This document shows positions 35,791-44,511 of a DNA stretch of 64,000 nucleotides, in pieces (the first letter of the stretch is position 1; the number at the start of each line of letters is the position of its first letter). The notes beneath the pieces were generated by a model. The model was not told the origin of the DNA and ran no database searches. It was given only the letters and a program-made list of their open reading frames with translations. Source of the stretch: Bdellovibrio sp. UBA4095 (GTDB lineage: Bacteria > Bdellovibrionota > Bdellovibrionia > Bdellovibrionales > Bdellovibrionaceae); contig DFXZ01000002.1 of the NCBI GenBank assembly GCA_002381805.1, positions 120,056 to 184,055 of the forward strand. Direction: 5' to 3'. The position numbers were made by a program, and so were the translations under genes.

Positions 35791-36710
35791 GATGGGACCT
35801 CCTGAAGTTCAGCTTTATTGACCAGCTTAAGAAAGGCTTCTGCTAAATCACCTTCGTCAATAGAGACATCTCTGACCAATTGCAAAGGTATACCCACTTC
35901 ATCCAAGAACTCGCCTAAAGGCAAATTTTGCGGAATCAAAAACTCATAATCCAAGTCTTTGTTCTTAAAAGAGTAACCGCTCTTTACATCAAAAGGTTGA
36001 GTCAGCGTCAGGCAGACTTTCTTCTGTGTGTACTGACGAATGATCTGCTGAGTATTCCCTAGAGCTACCAGAGATCCGTAATTGATAATTCCAACTCGGC
36101 CGCATAATTCTTGGGCTTCTTCTAAATAATGGGTCGTTAAGAGAATAGACATCCCTTCCGCCCGCAGCTCCAGAACAAACTTCCAAAGATCCTCACGCAG
36201 CCCGATATCCACACCCGCTGTTGGCTCATCCAATAACAAAAGCTTCGGATTGTGAACCAACGCCTTTGCAATCATTAGCCGTCTTTTCATTCCGCCAGAA
36301 AGCTGTTTTACTTTTTTTTCTTTGTGTTCAAAGAGAGCCAACTTATGCAGTAAAAAGTGAATGCGCTCTCGGTTTCGGCGCAGTCCATAATATCCCGATT
36401 GAAAGTTCAGAATTTCTTCAACGCTGAAGAATCCCGAGTTGATCACTTCTTGATGAACAACACCGATCTGTCTCTTAGTAAACATGGGGTCCTTGACCAC
36501 CTCGACACCGAAAATTTTAACCTGACCTGAGGTTGGTTTCTCGAGAGTCGTCAAAGTCGAAATGATGGTCGTTTTGCCAGCGCCATTCGGACCAAGAAGA
36601 CCAAAGATCTCCCCGGGTTGTACGTCGAAGGAAATACCTTTTACGGCCTCCACCATTCCGGGTCCATAGGACTTACGCAAATTAATAATCTCAAGTGGCA
36701 AATTCGCCAT
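35787..36710 (-). CDS. ABC transporter ATP-binding protein
   Basis: 307 residues from the ATG at 36710 (the frame extends 24 codons further into prfC). Walker A GPNGAGKTT, signature KQLSGGMKRRL, Walker B LLLLDEPTAGVD and H-loop TTHYLEEA are intact. A C-terminal domain of about 80 residues is typical of the DrrA-like class. The ATG shares one base with the prfC stop (TAATG), so an exporter is translationally coupled to release factor 3. Confidence 0.93.
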   Translation of the reverse strand: MANLPLEIINLRKSYGPGMVEAVKGISFDVQPGEIFGLLGPNGAGKTTIISTLTTLEKPTSGQVKIFGVEVVKDPMFTKRQIGVVHQEVINSGFFSVEEILNFQSGYYGLRRNRERIHFLLHKLALFEHKEKKVKQLSGGMKRRLMIAKALVHNPKLLLLDEPTAGVDIGLREDLWKFVLELRAEGMSILLTTHYLEEAQELCGRVGIINYGSLVALGNTQQIIRQYTQKKVCLTLTQPFDVKSGYSFKNKDLDYEFLIPQNLPLGEFLDEVGIPLQLVRDVSIDEGDLAEAFLKLVNKAELQEVPS

Positions 36711-38317
36711 TAGCGCGCCCTCGAAATACTTGTGTGGAATTCCACATCTGGGTTCTCGCGGATCAGCCAGTTCAAATCCCACTCCTGATTGACCAGCACA
36801 ACAGGATTATCAATCAAATCACGGAACATATTGGCTCCGCCCTTTAAGCTGTCGACGGCTTTCCCATCACGAGTTCGCGGCCAGCGAGCCACACTGTACG
36901 GCAAACGATTGAGCTTAACTTCGAGGTTGTATTCATCTTGTAGCCTGCGCAGGAGCACTTCGAACTGAAGCTCACCGACTGCGCCAATAATGGGATCTTG
37001 TGGACCCACCAAAGGATCAATGAACAACTGGATCGCGCCCTCTTCCGAAAGATGAGTAAGCGCTTGTTGCATTTTCTGTCTTTTCAGAGCATCGCGCACA
37101 GAAAGACGGCCAAAGAGTTCCGGAGCGAATTTTGGAATATCCTCAAAATGCACTTTGCCCGAAGCGTATACGCAATCACCAATAGCAAAGTTACCAGTAT
37201 CCCCAACACCAACAATATCACCCGCGTACGCATCTTCCACTGTTTCTTTATCTGCGGCGACAAACTGACTTGCATAGGACAGGCGCAGCTCTTTATCATG
37301 ACGAGAGTGCTTCACCTTCATGCCGCGCTCAAACTTCCCAGAGCAAATGCGAATGAACGCAATACGGTCACGGTGTCGTTTATCCATATTGGCCTGAATC
37401 TTAAATACAAATCCTGAAAAATTCGCGTCGCTGGGATCAATTTCCTTGCCGTCTTTGGTATGTCGAGCTTGCGGGCCCGGCGCGTACTGGGTAAAGAATT
37501 TAAGAAATGTGTCTACCCCGAAATTTTGCTTGGCTGAACCAAATGTCACCGGTGAAATTGCGCCGCTTAAAAACTCGTTCACATCAAAAGGCGGCAAGGC
37601 CCCTTCGATCAGATCAAGCTCTTCCAGAACTTGGTCTGCAGATTCTTTGTCGAGGTATTCATACATGATTTGATCGTCTTTGCCCTTTTCAAATGGGATG
37701 ATTTTATAATCCTCAACCTCTTCGCGGCGCTGGTCATAAATCCACAGTTCCTTGGTCAAGCGATTGTAAATACCCTTAAAGCGTTGACCAATCCCAAGAG
37801 GCCACGTCACTGGATAACACTGCATATTCAGAGTTTTCTCAACTTCGTCAATCAGTGTGAGCGGATCTTTACCTTCACGGTCCAATTTATTGACGAATGT
37901 GAAAATCGGTACTTGGCGCAGGCGACAGACTTCATAAAGTTTTTTTGTACGTTCTTCCACGCCCTTGGCTACGTCGATCAGCATACACGCCGAATCCACC
38001 GCCATCAAAACTCGATAGGTGTCTTCAGAGAAGTCTTTATGGCCGGGAGTATCTAGCAAATTCACACGGAGATCGTTATAATCAAAAGTCATGACCGAAG
38101 AAGTGATCGAAATCCCTTTTTCACGCTCCATTGCCATCCAATCAGAGGTTACAGCTTTGGACCCTTGCTTTCCCTTGACCTCTCCGGTCTCGTGGATCAC
38201 TCCGCCATGATAAAGCAGTTTTTCTGTAAGTGTTGTTTTACCGGCATCTGGATGCGATATGATGGCAAAGGTACGACGGCGCTGAATTTCTTTTTGTATC
38301 TGAGGAGCTGCGAGCAT
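36710..38317 (-). CDS. prfC: Peptide chain release factor 3
   Basis: GTPase that recycles RF1/RF2 after termination. 535 residues. G1 HPDAGKTTLTEKLL, switch region SDWMAMEREKGISITSSV, G3 DTPGHKDFSEDTYR and G4 NKLDR are intact; the C-terminal part ends in the family's RWPRTRD segment. Its stop overlaps the ABC ATPase start. A candidate promoter lies at 38342-38370; the SD is weak (AGGGA). Confidence 0.96.
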   Translation of the reverse strand: MLAAPQIQKEIQRRRTFAIISHPDAGKTTLTEKLLYHGGVIHETGEVKGKQGSKAVTSDWMAMEREKGISITSSVMTFDYNDLRVNLLDTPGHKDFSEDTYRVLMAVDSACMLIDVAKGVEERTKKLYEVCRLRQVPIFTFVNKLDREGKDPLTLIDEVEKTLNMQCYPVTWPLGIGQRFKGIYNRLTKELWIYDQRREEVEDYKIIPFEKGKDDQIMYEYLDKESADQVLEELDLIEGALPPFDVNEFLSGAISPVTFGSAKQNFGVDTFLKFFTQYAPGPQARHTKDGKEIDPSDANFSGFVFKIQANMDKRHRDRIAFIRICSGKFERGMKVKHSRHDKELRLSYASQFVAADKETVEDAYAGDIVGVGDTGNFAIGDCVYASGKVHFEDIPKFAPELFGRLSVRDALKRQKMQQALTHLSEEGAIQLFIDPLVGPQDPIIGAVGELQFEVLLRRLQDEYNLEVKLNRLPYSVARWPRTRDGKAVDSLKGGANMFRDLIDNPVVLVNQEWDLNWLIRENPDVEFHTSISRAR

Positions 38318-38341
38318 TTTTATATCCCTATGAAAAGCATA

Positions 38342-38370
38342 GTTTTAAGGGGAAAACCCACAGCTTACAA
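38342..38370 (-). promoter_or_regulatory. Candidate prfC promoter
   Basis: Minus-strand TTGTAA (38365-38370), 17-bp spacer, TAAAAC (38342-38347); four of six matches in each box. Confidence 0.45.
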
Positions 38371-38388
38371 GTATTTGATGCGACGCTC

Positions 38389-39009
38389 TTAGAGAGCCTT
38401 GTCTAAATAAGGCTCTAAGACATAAGTCATCGTGACAGTTTCGGACTCTTTTAAGTTTGCAACCAAAACCAAACCAAGGCGAGTTTTGCTATGAAAATTC
38501 AATGTCCCGAGTGGCTGCTCCTCGCCGACCGGGAAATTCAATGAAATGCGTCCTTCATATGTTCTGTTGACTCGATAGAGATGGACCTTTGACTGCAAAA
38601 GACGAACTTGATCTCGAACCACCCATTGCTGAACAGATGAACCATCATGAATCAACTCAGCGTCAGAGTCCCCGGCAAAAAATTCGACCTCCACAGATCC
38701 CATGAAATCCTGTAAGGATTCAGCAATTCCTTCGGGGGCTGTTTCTGGCTTCCAGGTTTTTGCGCAGCGATGAATCTGAGCGTTCTTACGTATGCAGGTG
38801 TAACCCGCACGGCGAAGATCCTTCAGACGGCGCTCCCCTGCTTCTGTTAGAAATGGGACAAGCTCCGTTCGGCGGACTTTCTGGATATCGAAGTTCCCTT
38901 GATAATCAAATAATCCAGAAAACCTGGGAGTGGGAACCGGAACTTTCGCCTCTGCCAGAGCCCCTGTTAAACTCATGATCAGCAATATAAGACTTGCTAA
39001 AATTCTCAT
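38389..39009 (-). CDS. Secreted hypothetical protein
   Basis: 206 residues, signal peptide cleaved after about residue 21 (LTGALAEA). Two cysteines (YTCIRKNAQIHRCAKTW) are spaced to form a disulfide. The remainder is mostly beta (YRVNRTYEGRISLNF, PLGTLNFHSKTRLGLVLVAN). No family recognised; periplasmic. GGAGG precedes the ATG. Confidence 0.65.
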   Translation of the reverse strand: MRILASLILLIMSLTGALAEAKVPVPTPRFSGLFDYQGNFDIQKVRRTELVPFLTEAGERRLKDLRRAGYTCIRKNAQIHRCAKTWKPETAPEGIAESLQDFMGSVEVEFFAGDSDAELIHDGSSVQQWVVRDQVRLLQSKVHLYRVNRTYEGRISLNFPVGEEQPLGTLNFHSKTRLGLVLVANLKESETVTMTYVLEPYLDKAL

Positions 39010-39047
39010 CTCCCACCTCCTATTTTCAGGCTATTACACGGCAAAGC

Positions 39048-39076
39048 TTGCCTCAAGCGCTAAAACTCCCTATAAC
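39048..39076 (+). promoter_or_regulatory. Candidate trhO promoter with structured leader
   Basis: TTGCCT (39048-39053), 17-bp spacer, TATAAC (39071-39076). The transcript would carry a leader of about 110 bases containing a hairpin CTGGG-N7-CCCAG (39099-39115). I recognise no known riboswitch in it. Confidence 0.5.
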
Positions 39077-39192
39077 GGGCCCATAACTTTTAACTCCCCT
39101 GGGTTTGGAGCCCAGCAGCCCGATGAGCCCACGACGACCTTTGCTTTAGTGAACGTCTTTTGGCAGCTCCCGGTTGGAAAAGAAGGTGCCCT

Positions 39193-40236
39193 ATGTCAGA
39201 AGAACTGCAAAATACGCAGAAGTATTATGTTACAACTTTCTACAAATTTCTTCGCCTCGACGACCCTGAAAAAGTGCAAAAAGACTTAGAAAACAAAGCC
39301 GATGAACTGAATGTTAAAGGTCTGGTTATCCTTGGCCACGAAGGTTTTAACTCGACCTGCGCTGCCCCCTCACTAGAGTCCTTTGCGCTTTGGAAGAAAT
39401 TTATTTGTACCTACTTCGACCTTCCCAATCTGTTTTTCAAAGATTCAGAGTCTATCAAAGCTCCGTTTCGACGTTTTAAGGTGAAAATTCGTGAAGAGAT
39501 CGTGACGACGGGCATTCCGGAAATGATGCCACCTGAGGGCAAGAATCATCACCTCTCTCCTGAAGAATGGAACCGGGTCCTTAAGGAAGAAGACGTTGTG
39601 ATGATCGACACTCGAAACTGGTATGAATATAAAATCGGAACTTTTAAAGGGGCATTGAATCCCAATATCGAAAAGTTCACGGACTTCCCCCAGTATATCG
39701 AGTCGCAAGGTATTTCTAAAGATAAGAAGATGTTGATTTTTTGCACCGGCGGTATCCGATGTGAAAAAGGAATCCTTGAACTGCAGAAGCAAGGCTATGA
39801 AAACGTTTACCAACTTGAAGGTGGTATCATTAACTACATCAAGGAATTCCCTAATGAACAGTTCGAAGGCGAATGCTTTGTATTCGATCATCGAGTGGCT
39901 TTAGATCAAAACCTGCAGCCGTCTCAGAAATACGGCCTTTGCCCGCACTGCGGTCAGCCCAGCGAAATCAAGATTGAATGCAAAAGATGTGATAGCGAAG
40001 AGCTCATCTGTGTCGAGTGCTCTGAGCTTGAATTTAAAAAGGATACTTGCTCTAAAAACTGTGCGCATCAGTATATGCTTCATCCCGGAAAAAAGGGTCC
40101 TAAACAGATTGTTCCCTTTGAAATTGAAAAACTTAAAAATGAAGGTGCCGTGGAAATCCCTACCATTCGGGTCTCTAAAACTAAGGTCGTGACGGTAAAT
40201 TCTAAGGGTGAAACAGAGACAGTCAGTCTTAAGTAA
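39193..40236 (+). CDS. trhO: tRNA uridine(34) hydroxylase TrhO (YceA family rhodanese)
   Basis: Hydroxylates U34 of tRNA to ho5U with molecular oxygen. 347 residues from the ATG at 39193, which has GAAGG nearby; the frame is open upstream without a better start. N-terminal acylphosphatase-like domain, rhodanese domain with IFCTGGIRCEKG (Cys184, Cys190), then a Cys-rich zinc-binding tail (CPHCGQ, CKRC, CVEC, CSKNC) typical of the family. Confidence 0.93.
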   Translation: MSEELQNTQKYYVTTFYKFLRLDDPEKVQKDLENKADELNVKGLVILGHEGFNSTCAAPSLESFALWKKFICTYFDLPNLFFKDSESIKAPFRRFKVKIREEIVTTGIPEMMPPEGKNHHLSPEEWNRVLKEEDVVMIDTRNWYEYKIGTFKGALNPNIEKFTDFPQYIESQGISKDKKMLIFCTGGIRCEKGILELQKQGYENVYQLEGGIINYIKEFPNEQFEGECFVFDHRVALDQNLQPSQKYGLCPHCGQPSEIKIECKRCDSEELICVECSELEFKKDTCSKNCAHQYMLHPGKKGPKQIVPFEIEKLKNEGAVEIPTIRVSKTKVVTVNSKGETETVSLK

Positions 40237-40264
40237 CCAAACCCGAGTCTGATTTACAATTAAG

Positions 40265-40311
40265 AAAGCTCATAGGAATTCCGATAGGTTCTTCTATGAG
40301 CTTTCGGTTTT
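40265..40311 (+). terminator. Terminator-like hairpin that contains the next gene's start codon
   Basis: AAAGCTCATAG (40265-40275) pairs perfectly over 11 bp with CTATGAGCTTT (40294-40304), then CGG and T6. It should terminate trhO. The ATG of the next gene (40296) lies in the 3' arm and the T tract encodes its residues 5-6. It may instead sequester that start. Confidence 0.65.
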
Positions 40312-41246
40312 TTCTTCTCATTCTAATTTCCCTGTCACCCTCTACTTGGGCCAAAGAAACGGATAATCTTACAGATCGACATAAGCATCTTGAAGATAGC
40401 ACCGAGATTTTAGACCAGGAAATGAACCGCCGTCTGCAAGAACTCCAAACCGAAGCTAATAAGCAGAAGATCTCCTGCAATGATCCTCGCTCGCTGCGTA
40501 TTTTATTTCATGACTTAAACGGATCTCGTTTTTTCATTGGTTCGCTCGAAACTTGGGCAGAGGAAAGTTCGCAAGTCCCTAAAAGATCCTTAGGCGCTGC
40601 CGGCTCTGTTTACGAAGGTGCTCTTGAAAACGGCTGGATCTTTAATCGTTTAAGCCTAGCTTCCACTGTTAAAGTGAATGGCGAACTTATTGGAACGGAT
40701 AAGTTAGGTCACTTTATTGATCAAGGTTTTGAATTTTACACCCCCTATCGACGGAGTGGCTACGATATGTACCCGGCTTTGCACTCCAGCCTTGGATCTG
40801 AAAAAAGTCACTCGGGAAAAAAATCAACAGGAGTCATTTCATATGCGGACTCCATGGCCAACTACCACGGCATTCTTTTTTATCATTCTCTGGGGGAAGG
40901 AAGCCAATCGTATTTTCGGTGCTCTGATGGGCGGTGGACTCAAATAAGAAAATTTACCTGGGCAGACTATGTTGACGCCGGTTGGGATGAAGGTATCAAT
41001 TGTAGTGTGGTCGCCTCCGAAAGCGGCCAAAACAAATATCACGAGAATATTAAAAAACTCGAAGTGCGCGACAACAAACCCTACAAGTGCCCGATCGAAA
41101 GTGGATCTTGCGGAAAGCTGAACTCCAGATATCCGCCAACTATCAGTCAATTTGTACTTTCACCAGAGTGCCGCAAGGTTGAGAAAACTTCTTCACAACC
41201 GGGCAGCTCTACTTCGAACAGAAGAAATACCAAAGGAACGCGATGA
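40296..41246 (+). CDS. Secreted hypothetical protein
   Basis: 316 residues with a signal peptide (MSFRFFLLILISLSPSTWA). A central LIGTDKLGHFIDQGFEFY segment near residues 130-147 resembles the DKxxHF motif of small envelope proteins. Six cysteines lie mostly in the second half, fitting disulfides. The start codon is buried in the trhO terminator hairpin and has no strong ribosome site, so translation may be regulated. Overlaps the next gene by four bases. Confidence 0.65.
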   Translation: MSFRFFLLILISLSPSTWAKETDNLTDRHKHLEDSTEILDQEMNRRLQELQTEANKQKISCNDPRSLRILFHDLNGSRFFIGSLETWAEESSQVPKRSLGAAGSVYEGALENGWIFNRLSLASTVKVNGELIGTDKLGHFIDQGFEFYTPYRRSGYDMYPALHSSLGSEKSHSGKKSTGVISYADSMANYHGILFYHSLGEGSQSYFRCSDGRWTQIRKFTWADYVDAGWDEGINCSVVASESGQNKYHENIKKLEVRDNKPYKCPIESGSCGKLNSRYPPTISQFVLSPECRKVEKTSSQPGSSTSNRRNTKGTR

Positions 41247-41572
41247 TGGATGCTTTCTCTATCGCCCAGGCTCAAGAATTTCTAGACAAGCTCAGACAAT
41301 GCCCGGCCCTTCGCTGTGTACTGGACTCATTTTCGACAGGGGTGGGCAAAAAGACTCGCGAAGATATCTATGTCCTTATAAAAGACGGCGCACCGGTTAA
41401 AGTTCTAAAACCTTGCGTCGCCGAAGAACTCCCTGCGAAAGTTTCTGCTGGTGAAATCTGTTACGTTGTTCGTCTGCGAGATCCCGGAGAAGTCCAATTA
41501 CTCTGGAAGAAAGATAATGGAAAATGGAAACTCAGTAATGCGGCGAAACGTCCCTATATAAAGCCAGATTAA
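41243..41572 (+). CDS. Hypothetical cytoplasmic protein
   Basis: 109 residues, no signal peptide. Starts inside the stop region of the upstream secreted protein (ATGATGGA), with AAGGA upstream, so translation is coupled. Content: IAQAQEFLDKLRQCPALRCV, then VYVLIKDGAPVKVLKPC-like strands and RLRDPGEVQLLWKKDNGKWK. Family unknown. Confidence 0.6.
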   Translation: MMDAFSIAQAQEFLDKLRQCPALRCVLDSFSTGVGKKTREDIYVLIKDGAPVKVLKPCVAEELPAKVSAGEICYVVRLRDPGEVQLLWKKDNGKWKLSNAAKRPYIKPD

Positions 41573-41653
41573 TTGGTATCCTGCGGCGATTGCTTGGCTT
41601 TGGATTAGACAAGACTGCTAAACTTTCGGTAGTGTCTGATGATCGAGGATACT

Positions 41654-42808
41654 ATGAACGAAAATGCTCAAACTCTGATCGCAAATTCACTCCAATGGCT
41701 AAAAAACGATGTCTTCCCATTGTGGTCAGTTCAAGGAGTCGATGCGAAAAATGGTGGCTTCGTCGAGACTCTTTCAAAAGAAGGTCAAGCCCTGAATGTT
41801 TCGCGTCGGGCCTTGGTGCAATCTCGGCAAATTTATTCTTTCGTTACTGCGGCAAAGCTCGAAGTCTTCGAAACTTCGCGGGCTTTAGAAATCGTGCGGA
41901 GATCAGCCGATTTCCTTGATAACTATTTACTTCCATCTGGAGCCTGCCTTCATTCCGTGACTCCCGATGGACAACCTGACAATCTTGATGTTGATCTTTA
42001 TACGCAAGCCTTTGCTCTTTTTGCTCTGGCCCTTATCTATGAGGTTACGAACAATCAGCACATCAAAAACAAAGCCCTCCGTTTGCTTGACTACCTGGAA
42101 CGCGAACGGAAAGCCCCAGGTGGCGGTTATACGGAAATAAAATCAGGAAAAGTGTTCTATCAATCCAACCCTCACATGCATCTTTTTGAAGCCAGTCTCC
42201 ACTGGATGACTGTGGATCCTGAGACAGAGACTTGGAAAGCTTTATCACAACAGTTATTTGAACTTTGCAAAAACAAGTTCATCGATAAGCAAACAGGTGT
42301 GCTCGGAGAACATTTTACTGAAGGCTGGGCGCCTGAAAAAGCAGATGGTCGATTTATCTTCGAACCTGGCCATCACTATGAATGGTCGTGGTTGATGGCC
42401 GTATACCAGGAAATCTCTGGAGAGGATTGCAGAGACCTGCGACACTCGCTATATGAAATCGCCGATAAAAATGGATTAAATCAAAATCATCTCGTTATCG
42501 ACGAAGTCTGGAGCGATTTCACACCCAAGAAAAAAAGCTCTCGCTTCTGGCCTCAGTGCGAACGAATCAAAGCCGCAGTCAAACTGGGATTGGAATCACC
42601 CGAAGAACAGCAAGCTTCTTTTGCTCGTTCGGCCGATGAAGCTTTGTCAGCACTCAATGGCTACTTGGATTCGCCGGGCCCGGGCATGTGGCAAGACACC
42701 CGCCTGGAAAATTCCGAGTTCACGGCACAGGATCCAAAAGCGAGTTCTCTGTATCATATCATTAATGCAATTTACGAATATAAAAATTTACGTCCGCAAC
42801 TTCGTTAG
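41654..42808 (+). CDS. AGE-family sugar epimerase/isomerase
   Basis: 384 residues, (alpha/alpha)6-barrel of the N-acylglucosamine 2-epimerase/mannose-isomerase family. Landmarks: NGGFVETLSKEGQALNVSRR, DLYTQAFALFALALIYEVT, NPHMHLFEASLHWMT with the conserved His, and EPGHHYEWSWLMA. Reaction could be mannose-6-phosphate/fructose-6-phosphate or GlcNAc/ManNAc interconversion. GAGGA precedes the ATG at 41654; the earlier ATG at 41639 is less likely. Confidence 0.85.
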   Translation: MNENAQTLIANSLQWLKNDVFPLWSVQGVDAKNGGFVETLSKEGQALNVSRRALVQSRQIYSFVTAAKLEVFETSRALEIVRRSADFLDNYLLPSGACLHSVTPDGQPDNLDVDLYTQAFALFALALIYEVTNNQHIKNKALRLLDYLERERKAPGGGYTEIKSGKVFYQSNPHMHLFEASLHWMTVDPETETWKALSQQLFELCKNKFIDKQTGVLGEHFTEGWAPEKADGRFIFEPGHHYEWSWLMAVYQEISGEDCRDLRHSLYEIADKNGLNQNHLVIDEVWSDFTPKKKSSRFWPQCERIKAAVKLGLESPEEQQASFARSADEALSALNGYLDSPGPGMWQDTRLENSEFTAQDPKASSLYHIINAIYEYKNLRPQLR

Positions 42809-42836
42809 GTGTCTTTTTCCGACTTGATCCGGAATT

Positions 42837-42858
42837 CATTCATCATTAGCGATGAATG
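42837..42858. promoter_or_regulatory. Perfect inverted repeat upstream of the SDR gene
   Basis: CATTCATC-N6-GATGAATG, 38 bp before the ATG at 42897. No T run follows, so an operator is likelier than a terminator. Confidence 0.45.
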
Positions 42859-42896
42859 TCATAGTTTGGAACAGAACATCAATATAAGGAGATACC

Positions 42897-43649
42897 ATGG
42901 GAATTTTAGATAAAAAAGTATCGCTTGTTACCGGTGCCGGTTCTGGAATTGGCAGAGCTGCTGCACTCAAAATTTCAGCTGAAGGATCTAAAGTCATCGT
43001 TTCCGATCTTAACGAGAGCGCTGGAAAACAAACTGTCGATCTCATCGAAAAAAGAGGTGGCTCTGCGTTTTTCATAAAAGCTGACGCCTCTTCTGCAAAA
43101 GACAATGAAATGTTAGTTAATGAAGCCGTAAAGCATTTCGGGGGACTGCATCTTGCCGTCAATAATGCCGGCGTTGGCGGGCCCAGCGCACCTACTGGCG
43201 AATATCCGATCGAAGGCTGGGACAAGGTGATTTCGATCAACCTCTCTGGAGTGTTTTACGGAATGCGGTATCAAATACCAGCTATGCTCAAAGCCGGGGG
43301 TGGATCCATCGTTAATATTGCTTCCATTTTAGGGCAAGTCGGATTTGCGAATGCTCCAGCCTATGTGGCCGCCAAACACGGCGTCGTGGGACTGACCAAA
43401 AATGCAGCATTGGAGTATTCTTCTCAAAAAATTCGCGTGAATTCTGTGGGACCAGGCTTTATCAATACACCGATGATTGAAAACAACTTAACCCTTGAAA
43501 TGAGAACAGGTCTTGTCTCAATGCACCCCATCGGGCGACTGGGAGAGCCCGACGAAGTTGCAGAGATGATTGTATGGCTGGGTTCTGATAAGGCCTCCTT
43601 TGTCACGGGTGCCTACTTTGCTGTTGATGGCGGCTACCTAACCAAATAG
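42897..43649 (+). CDS. Short-chain dehydrogenase/reductase
   Basis: 250-residue classical SDR. Cofactor motif TGAGSGIGRAA (12-22); Asp37 after the second strand suggests NAD(H). NNAGVGG at 89-95; catalytic Ser143, Tyr156 and Lys160 (YVAAK). C-terminal VTGAYFAVDGGYLTK is typical. Substrate unknown. AAGGAG precedes the ATG and a strong terminator follows, so it is monocistronic; an inverted repeat upstream may be its operator. Confidence 0.92.
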   Translation: MGILDKKVSLVTGAGSGIGRAAALKISAEGSKVIVSDLNESAGKQTVDLIEKRGGSAFFIKADASSAKDNEMLVNEAVKHFGGLHLAVNNAGVGGPSAPTGEYPIEGWDKVISINLSGVFYGMRYQIPAMLKAGGGSIVNIASILGQVGFANAPAYVAAKHGVVGLTKNAALEYSSQKIRVNSVGPGFINTPMIENNLTLEMRTGLVSMHPIGRLGEPDEVAEMIVWLGSDKASFVTGAYFAVDGGYLTK

Positions 43650-43665
43650 GCATGTCACAGCTTGA

Positions 43666-43705
43666 GCGCTACCATTTAACTCTGGTAGCGCCTTTTAGTT
43701 TTTTT
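43666..43705 (+). terminator. Rho-independent terminator of the SDR gene
   Basis: Nine-base-pair stem GCGCTACCA/TGGTAGCGC with an eight-base loop followed by a T-rich tract ending in T7. Confidence 0.9.
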
Positions 43706-43731
43706 CGGCTCTAGTGGCCAATCTCAATAGA

Positions 43732-43760
43732 TTGACTCCAGTATTAACTGTTTGTAGTGT
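43732..43760 (+). promoter_or_regulatory. Candidate promoter giving a leaderless TIGR02147 mRNA
   Basis: TTGACT, exactly 17 bp, TAGTGT, then six bases (TCGGCT) and the ATG at 43767. The predicted first base is the A of the start codon. No ribosome site exists. Confidence 0.5.
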
Positions 43761-43766
43761 TCGGCT

Positions 43767-44507
43767 ATGTCGAGAGCCGCTCAGTTTTTGCTGAATCAAT
43801 ACAACAAAAGAAAACTCAAAAACCCAAGATACTCAATGCGAGCCTTTGCCCGCGATCTACAAAGCAATTCCGGGCGTATCAGCCAATATTTCTCGGGAGA
43901 AAGATTTCTTTCTGCAAAGACTGCCAAAAAAATTTCCCAGAGACTTCATCTCGATCCAGCAGAAGAGGAGTACTTCATCCGTCTTGTAGCCAGTGATACG
44001 GCTTCTCGTAAATCGCCTCGATACCGCGTCCTTAAAGATGATGAACTGGCCTTAACCGTGGAATGGCACCACTTTGCCATTACATCCCTGCTAACTTTAA
44101 AAAATTTCGATCCCACTCCAGCCAATATTGCTGAACGCCTTAACATTCCAGAGACCACTGTTAAAAACTCACTGCAAACGCTGGAACGCCTGGGACTCAT
44201 TACAAATGAAGATGGAACTCCAGTCCGAAGCGAAGGACCTTTCATCACAACCAGCGATATCCCCAGCCGATTTCTTCGCTTGTCCCATAAGAATAAGCTG
44301 CAACATATCATCGATAATATGGATCAGGTGCCTCTCGACAAAAGAGACTTGTCTACAATCACCTTTTCCGTGGACGAACGTAAGCTTCCCCAAATGAAAA
44401 AAGCCATTCTAAAATTCCGTCGTAAGTTTGCGCAGGAATATACGAATGGCTCTAAAAATCAGGTTTATATGATGTGCATTGAACTCTTCCCTTTAAGTCG
44501 GTCCTAA
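43767..44507 (+). CDS. TIGR02147 family regulator
   Basis: 246 residues. N-terminal HTH-like region (MRAFARDLQSNSGRISQYFS) and a winged-helix segment (ANIAERLNIPETTVKNSLQT, LERLGLITNEDGT) match the TIGR02147 family, which is abundant in Bdellovibrio, Fibrobacter and relatives. Members are predicted transcription regulators and often sit beside secreted-protein genes, as here. Ribosome site absent; see the leaderless promoter. Confidence 0.87.
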   Translation: MSRAAQFLLNQYNKRKLKNPRYSMRAFARDLQSNSGRISQYFSGERFLSAKTAKKISQRLHLDPAEEEYFIRLVASDTASRKSPRYRVLKDDELALTVEWHHFAITSLLTLKNFDPTPANIAERLNIPETTVKNSLQTLERLGLITNEDGTPVRSEGPFITTSDIPSRFLRLSHKNKLQHIIDNMDQVPLDKRDLSTITFSVDERKLPQMKKAILKFRRKFAQEYTNGSKNQVYMMCIELFPLSRS

Positions 44508-44511
44508 TCAA

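Noticed and set aside
41590..41919. 109-residue plus-strand frame before the AGE epimerase
   Set aside because: Overlaps the epimerase start in another frame, Arg/Ser-rich with no family features.
42456..42475. GCCGATAA (FliA-like box) inside the AGE epimerase gene
   Set aside because: Within conserved coding sequence; no gene starts downstream and no -35 at 15 bp.
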